A stretch of 36,006 nucleotides of DNA from a virus. Numbering within the stretch: the stretch's first letter is position 1; the number at the start of each line of letters is the position of its first letter. Position numbers and translations under genes: made by a program. The notes under the pieces were generated by a model. It saw nothing but the letters and a program-made list of their open reading frames with translations, had not been told where the DNA came from and did not search any database. This document shows, piece after piece, positions 6,034 to 14,052 of the stretch. Where the stretch lies: the IMG/VR virus record IMGVR_UViG_3300003324_000504, positions 1 through 36,006 of that record. One strand, given 5' to 3'.

Positions 6034-6260
6034 CTGCATTTGATTTACTGAAAGAATTGGAGCGGGATTTCCACCTACAACTGAGCGGATCACGGCATAC
6101 CGACATTGCCAACCGCATAGAAAAGTGGCGGGCCGACGAGCGCGAAGCCGAACGCCAGGCTGTGCTTGCAGAAGCGGCAGCCGCCATTGCAAGTCGGCCA
6201 GCAATTCCGTTTGCGCCGAAGCTCGTTACATCCGAGGAGATTCCCAATGCCACTGAGTAA
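6030..6260 (+). CDS. Small charged hypothetical protein, 76 aa
   Basis: ATG at 6030 overlaps the upstream stop and has GGAGAAGGAAG before it. The frame is open well upstream, but this start fits coupling. The product is helical and charged: FDLLKELERDFHLQLSGSRH at residues 4-23, then IANRIEKWRADEREAERQAV, then an Ala-rich stretch and a flexible tail. Residues 28-56 could be a single coiled-coil helix. It has no known family; a head-assembly accessory role is only suggested by position. Confidence 0.55.
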   Translation: MTAFDLLKELERDFHLQLSGSRHTDIANRIEKWRADEREAERQAVLAEAAAAIASRPAIPFAPKLVTSEEIPNATE

Positions 6261-6591
6261 ATCAGGTTCTTACCATGCCAATCCAGCTCATGCGCGGATG
6301 CACGACGGTGCCCAGGACCCAGCAGCCCCAGAGCAGCCGCCGGTAGCGCAGGCCCATGCGGTAGAGATTCATCACCCGAACCATCCCGAAACCGGCGATG
6401 GGCAGAACTTCCATGTCAGAGCGCACCACGCGGATGGCTCATTCTCTGAGTCCAAGCACCCAAGCCTGGACGAAGCCCAAGACGCACAATCGGCACACTT
6501 CGGCGAAGCCCCGGAAGAAACGGACAACGAAGCGGAAGAATCGGATGACGCGGGCGAATCGGAAGGCTCTGACGTTGACGATGAATACTAA
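6247..6591 (+). CDS. His-rich, acidic-tailed hypothetical protein, 114 aa
   Basis: ATG 6247 has GAGGAG upstream and overlaps the previous gene by 14 bases. The protein has many histidines in its first two-thirds (SYHANPAHARMHDG; VEIHHPNHPE; NFHVRAHHADG), possibly metal-binding, and a strongly acidic disordered tail from about residue 90 (EETDNEAEESDDAGESEGSD then VDDEY). Proteins of this type occur in several phages between terminase and portal with no established role. The acidic tail could mimic nucleic acid or act as an assembly linker. Confidence 0.6.
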   Translation: MPLSKSGSYHANPAHARMHDGAQDPAAPEQPPVAQAHAVEIHHPNHPETGDGQNFHVRAHHADGSFSESKHPSLDEAQDAQSAHFGEAPEETDNEAEESDDAGESEGSDVDDEY

Positions 6592-6627
6592 AGTTTCCCG
6601 GCCTCCAGCCGGAATAAAGGAGAGTAA

Positions 6628-7470
6628 ATGAAACGCTATGCAACACTCGCTGCTACTCTGTGCTTGCTGGCTGGAGTAGCCTTCACCCAGCAAACAGCCG
6701 TACCTAACCCTGCCGTAAGCTCTAGCTTTGATGGCGTGTTCTATGCCCCGAACTTTGGCAAGTGGCAAGTTCCCGTGGGAGCTGCAATCGCGGCCTCTGG
6801 AACTTCGCTGCAAGCCTCATTCGCGGTTGCGACTACGCCTGATGGCATTGCTTTCTCGCCATTCAATGCAAAAGAAAAGATCAGCATCGGCACTGGATCG
6901 GTACAGGAAATCGCAACTATCTCATCTGTGTCGAACTGCAACGCTGGCGCTTTGGCACTTCCCGGCCAGCCGGTAGTTTGCACGATCACCCTGAGCGCGG
7001 GCGTGACGAATGCACATAGCATTGGGGAGCCGATCACCTCTGCCGACAACGGGATTATCGAAGCTGTTTCCTATGCCCAGCAGACGGGCGGAGGGAACGT
7101 CTATTTCCTGGTTGACTGCGGAAATATCACATTAAGCACTTCGGGCTTGACTACAACCTCGACCTGCTTTGTGCCGAACGTGTTCTACAACCAGGGATCG
7201 GCGTCCCGTGTAACCACAACCATCACAACCTCGGCGAACTGGGCTGTAGGTATCTCGAATGCAACCTCGGCATTCTCGACTGCCAACTCCACGTTGACTG
7301 CTGGCACGACTTCAATCGCCAATCAGCCGACCGTGGCTTTGGCGGCGGTATCTTCACCCACAGCGAATGATCTTACGGCGGTACTGATTACGGCGGGAAC
7401 ATCGAACGCTGGCGCAGGTAAAGTTCACGTTAAGGTCTGGGGCTATGCTCCGGCGCAGCCTGCCTATTAA
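6628..7470 (+). CDS. Exported, beta-rich protein with Sec signal peptide, 280 aa
   Basis: AAAGGAGAGTAA directly before ATG 6628 is the best ribosome site of the region. Residues 1-20 (MKRYATLAATLCLLAGVAFT) are a classical signal peptide, likely cleaved near FTQQ-TA. The mature part is Thr/Ser/Ala/Val-rich and looks all-beta, with Cys near residues 107 (SNCNAG), 119 (VVCTI), 164 (VDCGN) and 180 (STCFV) that could pair as disulphides. There is no catalytic motif. A secreted protein between terminase and portal is unusual; possible roles are a surface-displayed protein or a virion decoration with an export signal. Confidence 0.6.
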   Translation: MKRYATLAATLCLLAGVAFTQQTAVPNPAVSSSFDGVFYAPNFGKWQVPVGAAIAASGTSLQASFAVATTPDGIAFSPFNAKEKISIGTGSVQEIATISSVSNCNAGALALPGQPVVCTITLSAGVTNAHSIGEPITSADNGIIEAVSYAQQTGGGNVYFLVDCGNITLSTSGLTTTSTCFVPNVFYNQGSASRVTTTITTSANWAVGISNATSAFSTANSTLTAGTTSIANQPTVALAAVSSPTANDLTAVLITAGTSNAGAGKVHVKVWGYAPAQPAY

Positions 7471-7718
7471 TGCCTAATCTTGGCGGCGGCTACGCAGCCA
7501 ACCGCGAAGTCGCCAAGTCGAAAGCCGACGAGGGGATTGGGAGTCGTGAGGTAGGGTACGCCTCACCCAAAGACGGGCCTTTTAAGTGCTCGCATTGCGT
7601 ACACTTCAAGGCTCCCAATTCCTGCGATCACCCGAAGGTAATCGCCGACCCGGAAGTTAAAGGGAAGGTAGAGCCGGAGGGATGCTGCAACTACTACCGC
7701 AATGCCCTTCGCAAGTAA
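7470..7718 (+). CDS. Small Cys-cluster protein, 82 aa (HiPIP-like spacing)
   Basis: The ATG overlaps the previous stop as TAATG. Four-plus cysteines are arranged as C40-x2-C43-x8-C52 and then C72/C73 (FKCSHCVHF, NSCDHP, EGCCNYYR). This spacing is like the short high-potential-iron-sulphur-like or metal-binding proteins seen in phage head operons. The N-terminal third is Gly/Ala-rich and probably disordered. Whether it binds Zn or Fe-S cannot be told from the sequence. It forms a chain with the following very small genes before the portal. Confidence 0.6.
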   Translation: MPNLGGGYAANREVAKSKADEGIGSREVGYASPKDGPFKCSHCVHFKAPNSCDHPKVIADPEVKGKVEPEGCCNYYRNALRK

Positions 7719-7866
7719 GGCTCAACAAAGATTTCTCTACGCCCATCCCGATAAGGTAGGCGGGAAAGACAAGCTGGCGGAATGGAGCGCAGCTACAGAT
7801 TTCTCGAAATTGCCGGAGAAGAAAGGCTTGCGCCACGCCGCAAAGAAGGTTCTGAAACATGGCTAA
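7702..7866 (+). CDS. Small basic phage protein, 54 aa
   Basis: A 54-codon frame in overlap with both neighbours. The start (MPFASKAQQRFLYAHPDK) closely follows the MPFxSKAQQRxxYA pattern I know from a widespread family of tiny phage proteins near portal and capsid genes. The end (RHAAKKVLKHG) is basic. The biochemical role of that family is not established. Its stop lies inside the ATG of the next gene (ATGGCTAA), so the two are read in tightly coupled frames. Confidence 0.65.
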   Translation: MPFASKAQQRFLYAHPDKVGGKDKLAEWSAATDFSKLPEKKGLRHAAKKVLKHG

Positions 7867-8032
7867 GAACTGGATTAAGGGAGCCATTAAGCATCCCGGC
7901 TCATTCCGCAAGGCCGCGCAGAAGCACGGCGTCTCAACTAAAACTTACGCCGAGGAACACAAGCACGACTCCGGCAAGCTCGGCAATCGCGCTCGTCTAG
8001 CCCTTACATTGATGGGGATGCACGGTAAGTGA
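7859..8032 (+). CDS. Small basic phage protein, 57 aa
   Basis: The protein begins MAKNWIKGAIKHPGSFRKAA, a motif (WIKxAIKxPGxF/L) common in very short phage head-region proteins, and continues KHGVSTKTYAEEHKHDSGKL and NRARLALTLMGM, which is helical and basic. It may be a DNA- or capsid-associated accessory protein; the function is unknown. It overlaps the preceding stop and, by a GTGA, the following gene. Confidence 0.65.
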   Translation: MAKNWIKGAIKHPGSFRKAAQKHGVSTKTYAEEHKHDSGKLGNRARLALTLMGMHGK

Positions 8033-8220
8033 TCTACGTTGTGACGAAAATCTGCACGCAATGTCAATGCCCGCTCGACGGAAACGGACCACGCCTGAAC
8101 GTAGGCTCGTTTTTGCTTTGCAATGCTTGTTTCGAGCTGTGGCTGGTTGTGGTTTCCTCACACTGGTTCTTAGCGGCCCAGCAAGAGTACGCGGAAGAAA
8201 GAGCACGGCATGGCTGCTAA
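8029..8220 (+). CDS. Small zinc-ribbon-like protein, 63 aa (GTG start)
   Basis: GTG 8029 overlaps the upstream TGA (GTGA). Two cysteine pairs, C9-x2-C12 (ICTQCQC) and C31-x2-C34 (LLCNACFE), would make a compact zinc ribbon; the remainder is hydrophobic then charged (LWLVVVSSHWFL, then QEYAEERARHGC). It could be a small DNA- or protein-binding adaptor. It overlaps the portal start by 11 bases. An alternative internal GTG at residue 5 exists but lacks the overlap. Confidence 0.5.
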   Translation: MIYVVTKICTQCQCPLDGNGPRLNVGSFLLCNACFELWLVVVSSHWFLAAQQEYAEERARHGC

Positions 8221-10489
8221 CCCAATCCCAATAGATCAGGGCGAAGTCAATGACGGTTCGTTGTGCCAAGTTGAGGATTGGGGCGAAGATGATCCCATCG
8301 AGACTGGTGATTTCACCCCAGAGCAGAAGGAAGAACTCAAGCAAGCCGTTCAGGGTGTCGCCAAGCACTACATGGCTGTGGATAAGTATGTCCGGCGTTC
8401 AGAGATCATGGACGCCCGCCGACAGCGGTTCTACCGCCGCGGGGATCAGTACATTTACTGGAACACGTCGCAGATGCTATTCCTGCCGTGGCAGGGCGGC
8501 GGAACCGGAGCGGATCCTAGTGACGCACAGGATACACCGCGTTATACAGATGTTTACAACATCTACTGGCCATATTTGAGAGCCTTGATTGCTGTAGGAG
8601 TGCAGAATCCGCCGGGAGTGAACTTTGAGCCGGACGATCCCGCAAAGGCCGTGGACATTACCGCTGCGAGAGCTGCGGAAAAGTACCGCCACTTCATAGA
8701 CCGCGTAAACAAGCGCAAAGAATTGCAGTCGGACGTAATGAGCTTGTTTGGAACGGATGGCCGCACCGGAATCTACACTCGCAGCGTAAGAGACAAGATC
8801 AAATTCGGCGTCAATGACGAAGGCGAACCGCATCAGGCCGAAGTAATGGGAGCGTTTGGAGTTCTGGAATCAAAGCCAGTTCCCTTGCTCGAAGCCAAGC
8901 AGGAAAACTGGGTTGCATTCTTTCTCTCTGACGAAATCGAGATAAACCTGGCGAAGCAGACTTACCCGCAGTATGCGAAGCGGATCAAACAAGGAACCTC
9001 AGCCATTGGCGAATCGGCTTATGAACGCATGGCGCGGATCGGAGTCTTACAGGGAACGAAGCTCTTGCAACAGGCCGGCGATGCTTACGCGCATTTAGCC
9101 ACAAGACATCGAGCCTGGTTGCGCCCGGCCGCATTCCGCGAAGCCCCGGATGCGTTGCAAGATACCCTGTGGAAACTGTTTCCCGAAGGTTGCAAGGTCA
9201 TTTTCTGCGGAGATGCGTACTGCGGTTCGTACAACATCTCAATGGACGACCAGATCACCGTCAAATGGCCTGGGCCTGGAGACGGAGCCTCGAAACCGTC
9301 CATGTTGAAGGATTTGGTTCCTGTCCAGGACGCCTTCAATGACTACAAAAACCTCGAAAAAGAAATCTTCGATTTTACAATTCCCGTCACCTACCGAGAT
9401 TCGGAACTTGGGGATATCGAAGCGTTACGAGAGCAGTTTTCTGAGCCGGGGAACTCTGTGGCTGTTACGCGCCCTGGCGGAGTGCAGAACCTTGCTGCCT
9501 GTTTCTATTCGGAACCTCCCGCGAACGCGCCAGAATCGCTCGTAAATGCATACCAAGACCTGCGCGGAACCTTGTCGCAGTTTATGACCGGCGCACAGCC
9601 CGCACTTTTTGGCGGATCGGATAAAGACAACGACACGGCAAGCGGAATTGCCATGCTGCGCGATCAGGCAATGGGGCAATTTTCTATCGCTTGGGGACAT
9701 TTGCAGGAGCTTTTCGCCACTTCCTACAAGCAAGCTGTGATGTGCGCAGCGAAATATCGCGCTGCGGAAGAAACGGTGAACGTCGCCATCCCAGAAATGG
9801 GAAATAAGGCGATAGTTTCAGAAATTGCAATCGCGGATTTGCAAAAAGGCAACTTCCACGCCTATCCCGACACGGATTCTTCGTTTCCTGAGACTACGGG
9901 GAGCAAAAGACAGACGTTGACTGCACTTGTAACCCAAGCATTGACCAATCCGCTGGCCGCAGAAGCCTATGGAGTCCTCGAACCCGACAATTTAGAGATT
10001 CAGCGCGAAGTTTTAGGCATTACCGACTGGGTTATCCCTGCGGCGAATGCCCGCGACAAGCAGATGGGCGAAATTGAGCGCCTATTGCAGCAAAAACCGA
10101 CTCTAGACCCACTAAAAGCGCAGGAATTTCTTGCAGACAAGGCAATCGAGGATGAAGCCGCGCAGAATCTCGCGGGAACCGGCCTTCCGCTCGAAGAATC
10201 CCAGCCCGACCCGCAGCAATTGATGAAATCCACAATTCCGGTTGATGTGGATTGGGATTTCCACGAATTCGAGTACAAAACGGTTAAGGATTGGCTTTCT
10301 TCGCCGGAAGGTTTAGAGGAAGCCCGTTCAAATCCCTGGGGAGTGCTCAACGTGAAACTACACGGCAAAGAGCACCAAATGGCAATGGCGGCGCAAACCG
10401 CGCCGCTCTTGCCACCACCTGCGGCAGCCGCACCGCCTATCCCGCCTAAACCTGCGGCACCACAAGCTGAACATGGAGCGATTCAATAA
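8210..10489 (+). CDS. Portal protein, 759 aa
   Basis: The dodecameric portal forms the DNA channel at one head vertex and docks terminase, head-completion proteins and tail. The length is close to the large P22-type portals. The N-terminus is acidic, followed by a helical arm (EIMDARRQRFYRRGDQYIYW, residues 64-83). The central part (PSMLKDLVPVQDAFNDYKNL, then EIFDFTIPVTY) fits the stem/crown boundary of that class. The C-terminus is long, charged and proline-rich (PLLPPPAAAAPPIPPKPAAP), possibly a barrel or tail. It follows terL after small genes and precedes the scaffold, the usual order. Assignment is by context and overall resemblance. Confidence 0.8.
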   Translation: MAANPIPIDQGEVNDGSLCQVEDWGEDDPIETGDFTPEQKEELKQAVQGVAKHYMAVDKYVRRSEIMDARRQRFYRRGDQYIYWNTSQMLFLPWQGGGTGADPSDAQDTPRYTDVYNIYWPYLRALIAVGVQNPPGVNFEPDDPAKAVDITAARAAEKYRHFIDRVNKRKELQSDVMSLFGTDGRTGIYTRSVRDKIKFGVNDEGEPHQAEVMGAFGVLESKPVPLLEAKQENWVAFFLSDEIEINLAKQTYPQYAKRIKQGTSAIGESAYERMARIGVLQGTKLLQQAGDAYAHLATRHRAWLRPAAFREAPDALQDTLWKLFPEGCKVIFCGDAYCGSYNISMDDQITVKWPGPGDGASKPSMLKDLVPVQDAFNDYKNLEKEIFDFTIPVTYRDSELGDIEALREQFSEPGNSVAVTRPGGVQNLAACFYSEPPANAPESLVNAYQDLRGTLSQFMTGAQPALFGGSDKDNDTASGIAMLRDQAMGQFSIAWGHLQELFATSYKQAVMCAAKYRAAEETVNVAIPEMGNKAIVSEIAIADLQKGNFHAYPDTDSSFPETTGSKRQTLTALVTQALTNPLAAEAYGVLEPDNLEIQREVLGITDWVIPAANARDKQMGEIERLLQQKPTLDPLKAQEFLADKAIEDEAAQNLAGTGLPLEESQPDPQQLMKSTIPVDVDWDFHEFEYKTVKDWLSSPEGLEEARSNPWGVLNVKLHGKEHQMAMAAQTAPLLPPPAAAAPPIPPKPAAPQAEHGAIQ

Positions 10490-11871
10490 TGCACTTACTA
10501 GACAAACTGTTTCACTGGATGATGCTTTCAGGTACGATGTTCTTTGCAGCGGCAGCAGTAGTGCCCGAACTGGGAGGATCAGATGCGTCAGGAAACGATA
10601 ACACTGGAGATGGGGGAACAGATGGCAAGTTTGGTACTGAATCTCCCGGAGAATCCGATATTGGCACGGACGATGGCGGAGATGCTTTCTCGGAGGCTGG
10701 AGAACTCACTGGAAATGAAAAGGGCGCTTCGTCAAAGCCTGGCACTGATGGCAAAGTAGATGGCCGAACCCTTCCACCTAAAGTTAAAGAAGTCTTAGAA
10801 CAGCTCAAAGCCGCTGACCCTAAAGCGCACGGATTCCTGAAAGATGTCCTGTTCCGTGACCGTGCATTTAAGCAGGAATTTCCCGGCGGACTCGCGGAAG
10901 CAAAGAAGCTGAAAGAGACGCTCAGTTCCCTTCCCGAAGGTGGACTAGAAGCAATCCAAGCCGAGAAAGCCGAGTGGGATTCGATAGACCAGGCATACAA
11001 CGCTGCCGACCCGCGATTCCTCGACATCATGGTTGAGGCGAATCCACAGTCATTCAATAAACTCGCTCCGGCAATGATTCAAAAGTTCGCGCAAGTTGAC
11101 CCGGACGGCTATCAGCGGCACATGGCGGGAGTATTTGTCTCTACGCTGATGAATAGTGGCATCTCTGCGAACCTGAGATTCCTGGGCCGCGCCCTGGAGA
11201 TGGGCGACAAGGACACCGGCAAAACGATTCTGGACGAGATCACGGGCTGGATTACGAGCCTCGACAATACCGCGAAGTCACAGCCGAAAGCCCCAGAACG
11301 CAATCCCGAACTTGACGCCCGCGAACAGCGAGTAAAGGAAGCCGAAGATAAGCAGTGGGTAGATCATACGGCGGGCGAAGTCAATTCGTTCAAAACGTCC
11401 GCGATAAAGAAGGAACTCAGCCAATACCTCAAGGGCCAGCAGTTAGACGATGACACCTACGAGGCTCTTGAGAATCAGGCGTTAAAGTATCTGAACAACA
11501 TCCTGCTGGCCGATCCACAATTCTCCAAGACGTTCAATGCCTACTGCGAGAACAAGGACCGTGACGGCGTAGTTCGTTACATGAAATCCAAACTGCAAGA
11601 GCTTCTCCCTTCCAAACCTGGGAAGCCTGGGCCTGTAGAGAAAGCGTACAAACTGTTCTTTCGCGGCGCAACGCCTCCTAAGCCGCGACTTGCGGCGGGT
11701 GCGCCCAAACCCGCCGCCCCACCTGCCCCGGCAGGATGGGAGAAGGTAGGCAAAGCTCCACAGCCTTTCGACATTGATATGGGGAAATCATCTTTCGAGA
11801 TGAGGTTTCAGAAGGCAGCCGTGCTTAAGTCCGGCAAAAAGGTTTTTTGGGGCGACAAAGCCCCGGCTTAG
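10489..11871 (+). CDS. Scaffold/capsid assembly protein (probable), 460 aa
   Basis: The position between portal and coat, the low hydrophobicity and the charged, helical and disordered composition fit a scaffolding protein that templates procapsid assembly and is lost before maturation. Residues 34-100 are Gly/Asp/Ser-rich and disordered; residues 105-350 are helical (for example EARLEQR-type segments around DAREQRVKEAEDKQWVDH). The C-terminal part is basic and proline-rich (PRLAAGAPKPAAPPAPAG), a typical coat-binding tail. Oddly, residues 5-27 (DKLFHWMMLSGTMFFAAAAVV) are hydrophobic and resemble a signal or anchor. The ATG overlaps the portal stop as TAATG. Confidence 0.65.
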   Translation: MHLLDKLFHWMMLSGTMFFAAAAVVPELGGSDASGNDNTGDGGTDGKFGTESPGESDIGTDDGGDAFSEAGELTGNEKGASSKPGTDGKVDGRTLPPKVKEVLEQLKAADPKAHGFLKDVLFRDRAFKQEFPGGLAEAKKLKETLSSLPEGGLEAIQAEKAEWDSIDQAYNAADPRFLDIMVEANPQSFNKLAPAMIQKFAQVDPDGYQRHMAGVFVSTLMNSGISANLRFLGRALEMGDKDTGKTILDEITGWITSLDNTAKSQPKAPERNPELDAREQRVKEAEDKQWVDHTAGEVNSFKTSAIKKELSQYLKGQQLDDDTYEALENQALKYLNNILLADPQFSKTFNAYCENKDRDGVVRYMKSKLQELLPSKPGKPGPVEKAYKLFFRGATPPKPRLAAGAPKPAAPPAPAGWEKVGKAPQPFDIDMGKSSFEMRFQKAAVLKSGKKVFWGDKAPA

Positions 11872-11922
11872 TTAGCTCACGGGAAACTGACACCCGATAA
11901 AACAGGGAGCGAAACAAAAGCC

Positions 11923-11946
11923 TAGCACTACCGCCGCGTAGTACTA
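11923..11946 (+). promoter_or_regulatory. Stem-loop in the coat-protein leader
   Basis: Arms at 11923-11931 and 11938-11946 pair (nine positions with one C/A mismatch) around a six-base GC loop, in the 145-base gap between scaffold and coat. A second short hairpin follows at 11967-11979 (ACCCC-GCT-GGGGT). They may stabilise or process the abundant coat mRNA. No promoter or terminator T-run is seen in this gap. Confidence 0.4.
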
Positions 11947-12016
11947 ACCCTGCACCGCTCAAGCAGACCCCGCTGGGGTGAAAGAGCACACGCGAGACTA
12001 ATCAAGGAAAATCACA

Positions 12017-13297
12017 GTGGGAATAGCATCAGTCACACAGACTCTTGCCCTACAGCGTGAACACGTTCGCCCGGAACTGCCTCGGCTGTTCTCGATGGAC
12101 GATACGCTTTGGGCGGAGATCAAGCCCCGCGACGATGTAGATGTGGTTTCCTATCGGCCTACCCGCGTGCCTCAGTACTTACTGAGCGGCGGTAAGCATC
12201 GCATGGGGAACTTCGACGGCGCGGACCTGGGTACAGGGTCATCGTTCACCACGGACTTTTATACCCTCGTTCCCGTGTATCCGTTCTCAGCTTGGCAATA
12301 CAGCAAGTTGACGGAGATCACCACCAACAACGATCAGAAGGCAATCGAGAACTACGGAATGCGGACCATGAAAGAAGCGATGGCCGAATTCAACGTGTTC
12401 ATGGAAGCCTTGCTGAATACCGACGGCTCGAACACGCTGGATACGATTGTCTCTGTTTCCGGCGCAGTTCTGACGGTGAATAACGCCAACATGTTCCGCG
12501 ACAACAACGACTACGATGTATGGTCTGCGCTGTCCGGGACATTCCTCGGTACCATCACCGTTCAGTCGGTGGATTCCAATAACAACCAGCTCAACCTAAC
12601 TTCCTCGACAACCTCTACGGGCCAGACTCCGGCAGCAACCAACTTGCTGCTCGTGAACGGCTCGGCGGGCGTCGCAGGTTCCGGGTTCCTCGGGATTCTG
12701 TATTACCAGGTCAACGGCAATACAGGATCCATTGGCGGATTGTCTCGCGCCGCATATCCCGGAAAATTGAGCACTCCGACAGTTAACTTCTCGTCTGCTG
12801 CGCTGACGCCGGCGAAAGCACGGCTGATGCTTGCCCAGATGCAGATTGCAATGGGCATTGACCAGCCAGACAAAGTTGATCTGACGTGGAACATGAACGT
12901 GGACATGGTAGCGGCATGGGAAAACGTTGGCCTGCTGGTTTCGACAGTGATCCAGAACCAGCTTGGCGGGTCGAATTCCGAAGACATGCTGAAAAAGTCT
13001 CCTCCTAAGACGTTGGCTGGAAGGCCGATTGTCGGCGGCGGGAAAGGCTCTATCCATGCCACTCCGGGACGTATTGACGGCCTGCCGTTGAAACACCTTT
13101 TCCGGGTTGAGAACCAGCCAATTGACTTCTACGAAGTCGGTGGGCAAACAACCTTCCCGGCCTACGGTGCGTCGGGCGGTCTTGCATCAAGCACGATCTT
13201 CTATCTCTGGACGGGCGTCAATCTCGGCGACGAGAATGTTCGCGCCGGAGTTTACGGATCGAGCATCGCAATTCCGTCTGGCTACTTCGGCCACTAA
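12017..13297 (+). CDS. Major capsid protein, 426 aa (GTG start)
   Basis: The main head shell subunit. The size (426) is right for P22-type coats, it follows the scaffold, and it has its own strong ribosome site (AAGGAAAA, 9 bases before GTG 12017) and a strong terminator just downstream. The N-terminal part (REHVRPELPRLFSMDDTLWA) and the mid-part (AMAEFNVFMEALLNTDGSNT, a long helix plus turn) are consistent with an HK97-fold spine helix; an inserted beta-rich stretch (about residues 155-240) may be an I-domain-like or extra loop. The C-terminal part ends GVYGSSIAIPSGYFGH. Fold assignment is inferred from context, not from a catalytic motif. Confidence 0.82.
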   Translation: MGIASVTQTLALQREHVRPELPRLFSMDDTLWAEIKPRDDVDVVSYRPTRVPQYLLSGGKHRMGNFDGADLGTGSSFTTDFYTLVPVYPFSAWQYSKLTEITTNNDQKAIENYGMRTMKEAMAEFNVFMEALLNTDGSNTLDTIVSVSGAVLTVNNANMFRDNNDYDVWSALSGTFLGTITVQSVDSNNNQLNLTSSTTSTGQTPAATNLLLVNGSAGVAGSGFLGILYYQVNGNTGSIGGLSRAAYPGKLSTPTVNFSSAALTPAKARLMLAQMQIAMGIDQPDKVDLTWNMNVDMVAAWENVGLLVSTVIQNQLGGSNSEDMLKKSPPKTLAGRPIVGGGKGSIHATPGRIDGLPLKHLFRVENQPIDFYEVGGQTTFPAYGASGGLASSTIFYLWTGVNLGDENVRAGVYGSSIAIPSGYFGH

Positions 13298-13304
13298 ACC
13301 TGTT

Positions 13305-13343
13305 GGCGGCTGGCTCTCTGCATGGAGCTGGCCGCCCTCTTTT
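13305..13343 (+). terminator. Rho-independent terminator after the coat gene
   Basis: A 12-bp stem (13305-13316 with 13325-13336, including two G-U wobbles) with an eight-base loop is followed by CTCTTTT (13337-13343). The stem is GC-rich (GGCGGCTGGCTC on the 5' side). It lies eight bases after the coat stop, the classical place to enrich coat mRNA over downstream genes. Confidence 0.8.
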
Positions 13344-13347
13344 GAAA

Positions 13348-14049
13348 ATGATTCCAATCGTCGGACAACAACCGAAAGTCAAGGGGCACGAAGCGAAGGT
13401 GAAGTGGTGGCCCAGCAAGCCGAACACCTACGGCAAAAATCCCTACGGCAAGCCCCTTTACCGGATCATCTGGTCAGAATCGCGCACATGGATGCTCGGC
13501 GGAGTCTGGCCGGACGGCTCACTCGAATACCGATGGGTGCCCTACTACGGCCAGCGCAAAGAGTGGGTACTTGAAAAGTGGCTCCCGCCAATGGAATACG
13601 CCGGGACGGAACAAAGCTGGCAAAAAGACACATTAAATTATGAACTCTGTTCTCGCGGAATCGTAATGCTCACAATGGGGCCATATCCGACAAAGGGATG
13701 GTACGAGCATTGCTACAGCTTCCCTGCTGATTCGGAACCCAACCTCGAAGCAATTGTTCCGCTGCTTGAATCGGCAAAGAACCTCAGTCTCACGCAAATC
13801 AAACAAGGGCTGAATCTCTGGCATGACCGCCAGCGCAAAGATTGGGAGCGAAAAGCAGAGGATGGAATTCTGGATGCAATGCCCGCGTTTCACGGTGTAG
13901 CGTCAAACGTCGCCCCGTCGAAACCGACGGCAGATCATTGGGACAAAGAGCAAGTTAAAAAGTTTCGCGGCGAGAAGGCAATTGAAGAACCGCCAGCAGA
14001 TTTGGGCCTGCCGTCGCGTGGATTTTCAATCAGACAGAGGAAAGGATAG
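13348..14049 (+). CDS. Hypothetical phage protein, 233 aa
   Basis: I start it at ATG 13348, after the terminator; the frame is open back to a TTG at 13303, but that would place the start inside the terminator stem. The ribosome site is weak. The protein is Trp/Tyr/Lys-rich in its N-terminal half (HEAKVKWWPSKPNTYGKNPY, residues 14-33; then a WVPYYGQRKEWVLEKWLPPM segment), followed by a helical part (SLTQIKQGLNLWHDRQRKDW) and a basic disordered tail ending SIRQRKG. I do not recognise a family. Position after coat suggests a head or head-vertex protein. Confidence 0.6.
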   Translation: MIPIVGQQPKVKGHEAKVKWWPSKPNTYGKNPYGKPLYRIIWSESRTWMLGGVWPDGSLEYRWVPYYGQRKEWVLEKWLPPMEYAGTEQSWQKDTLNYELCSRGIVMLTMGPYPTKGWYEHCYSFPADSEPNLEAIVPLLESAKNLSLTQIKQGLNLWHDRQRKDWERKAEDGILDAMPAFHGVASNVAPSKPTADHWDKEQVKKFRGEKAIEEPPADLGLPSRGFSIRQRKG

Positions 14050-14052
14050 ATC

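Noticed and set aside
6598-6612. Hairpin CCGGC-CTCCA-GCCGG as a terminator
   Set aside because: Only a five-base-pair stem and no T-run follows; it lies directly ahead of a strong ribosome site.
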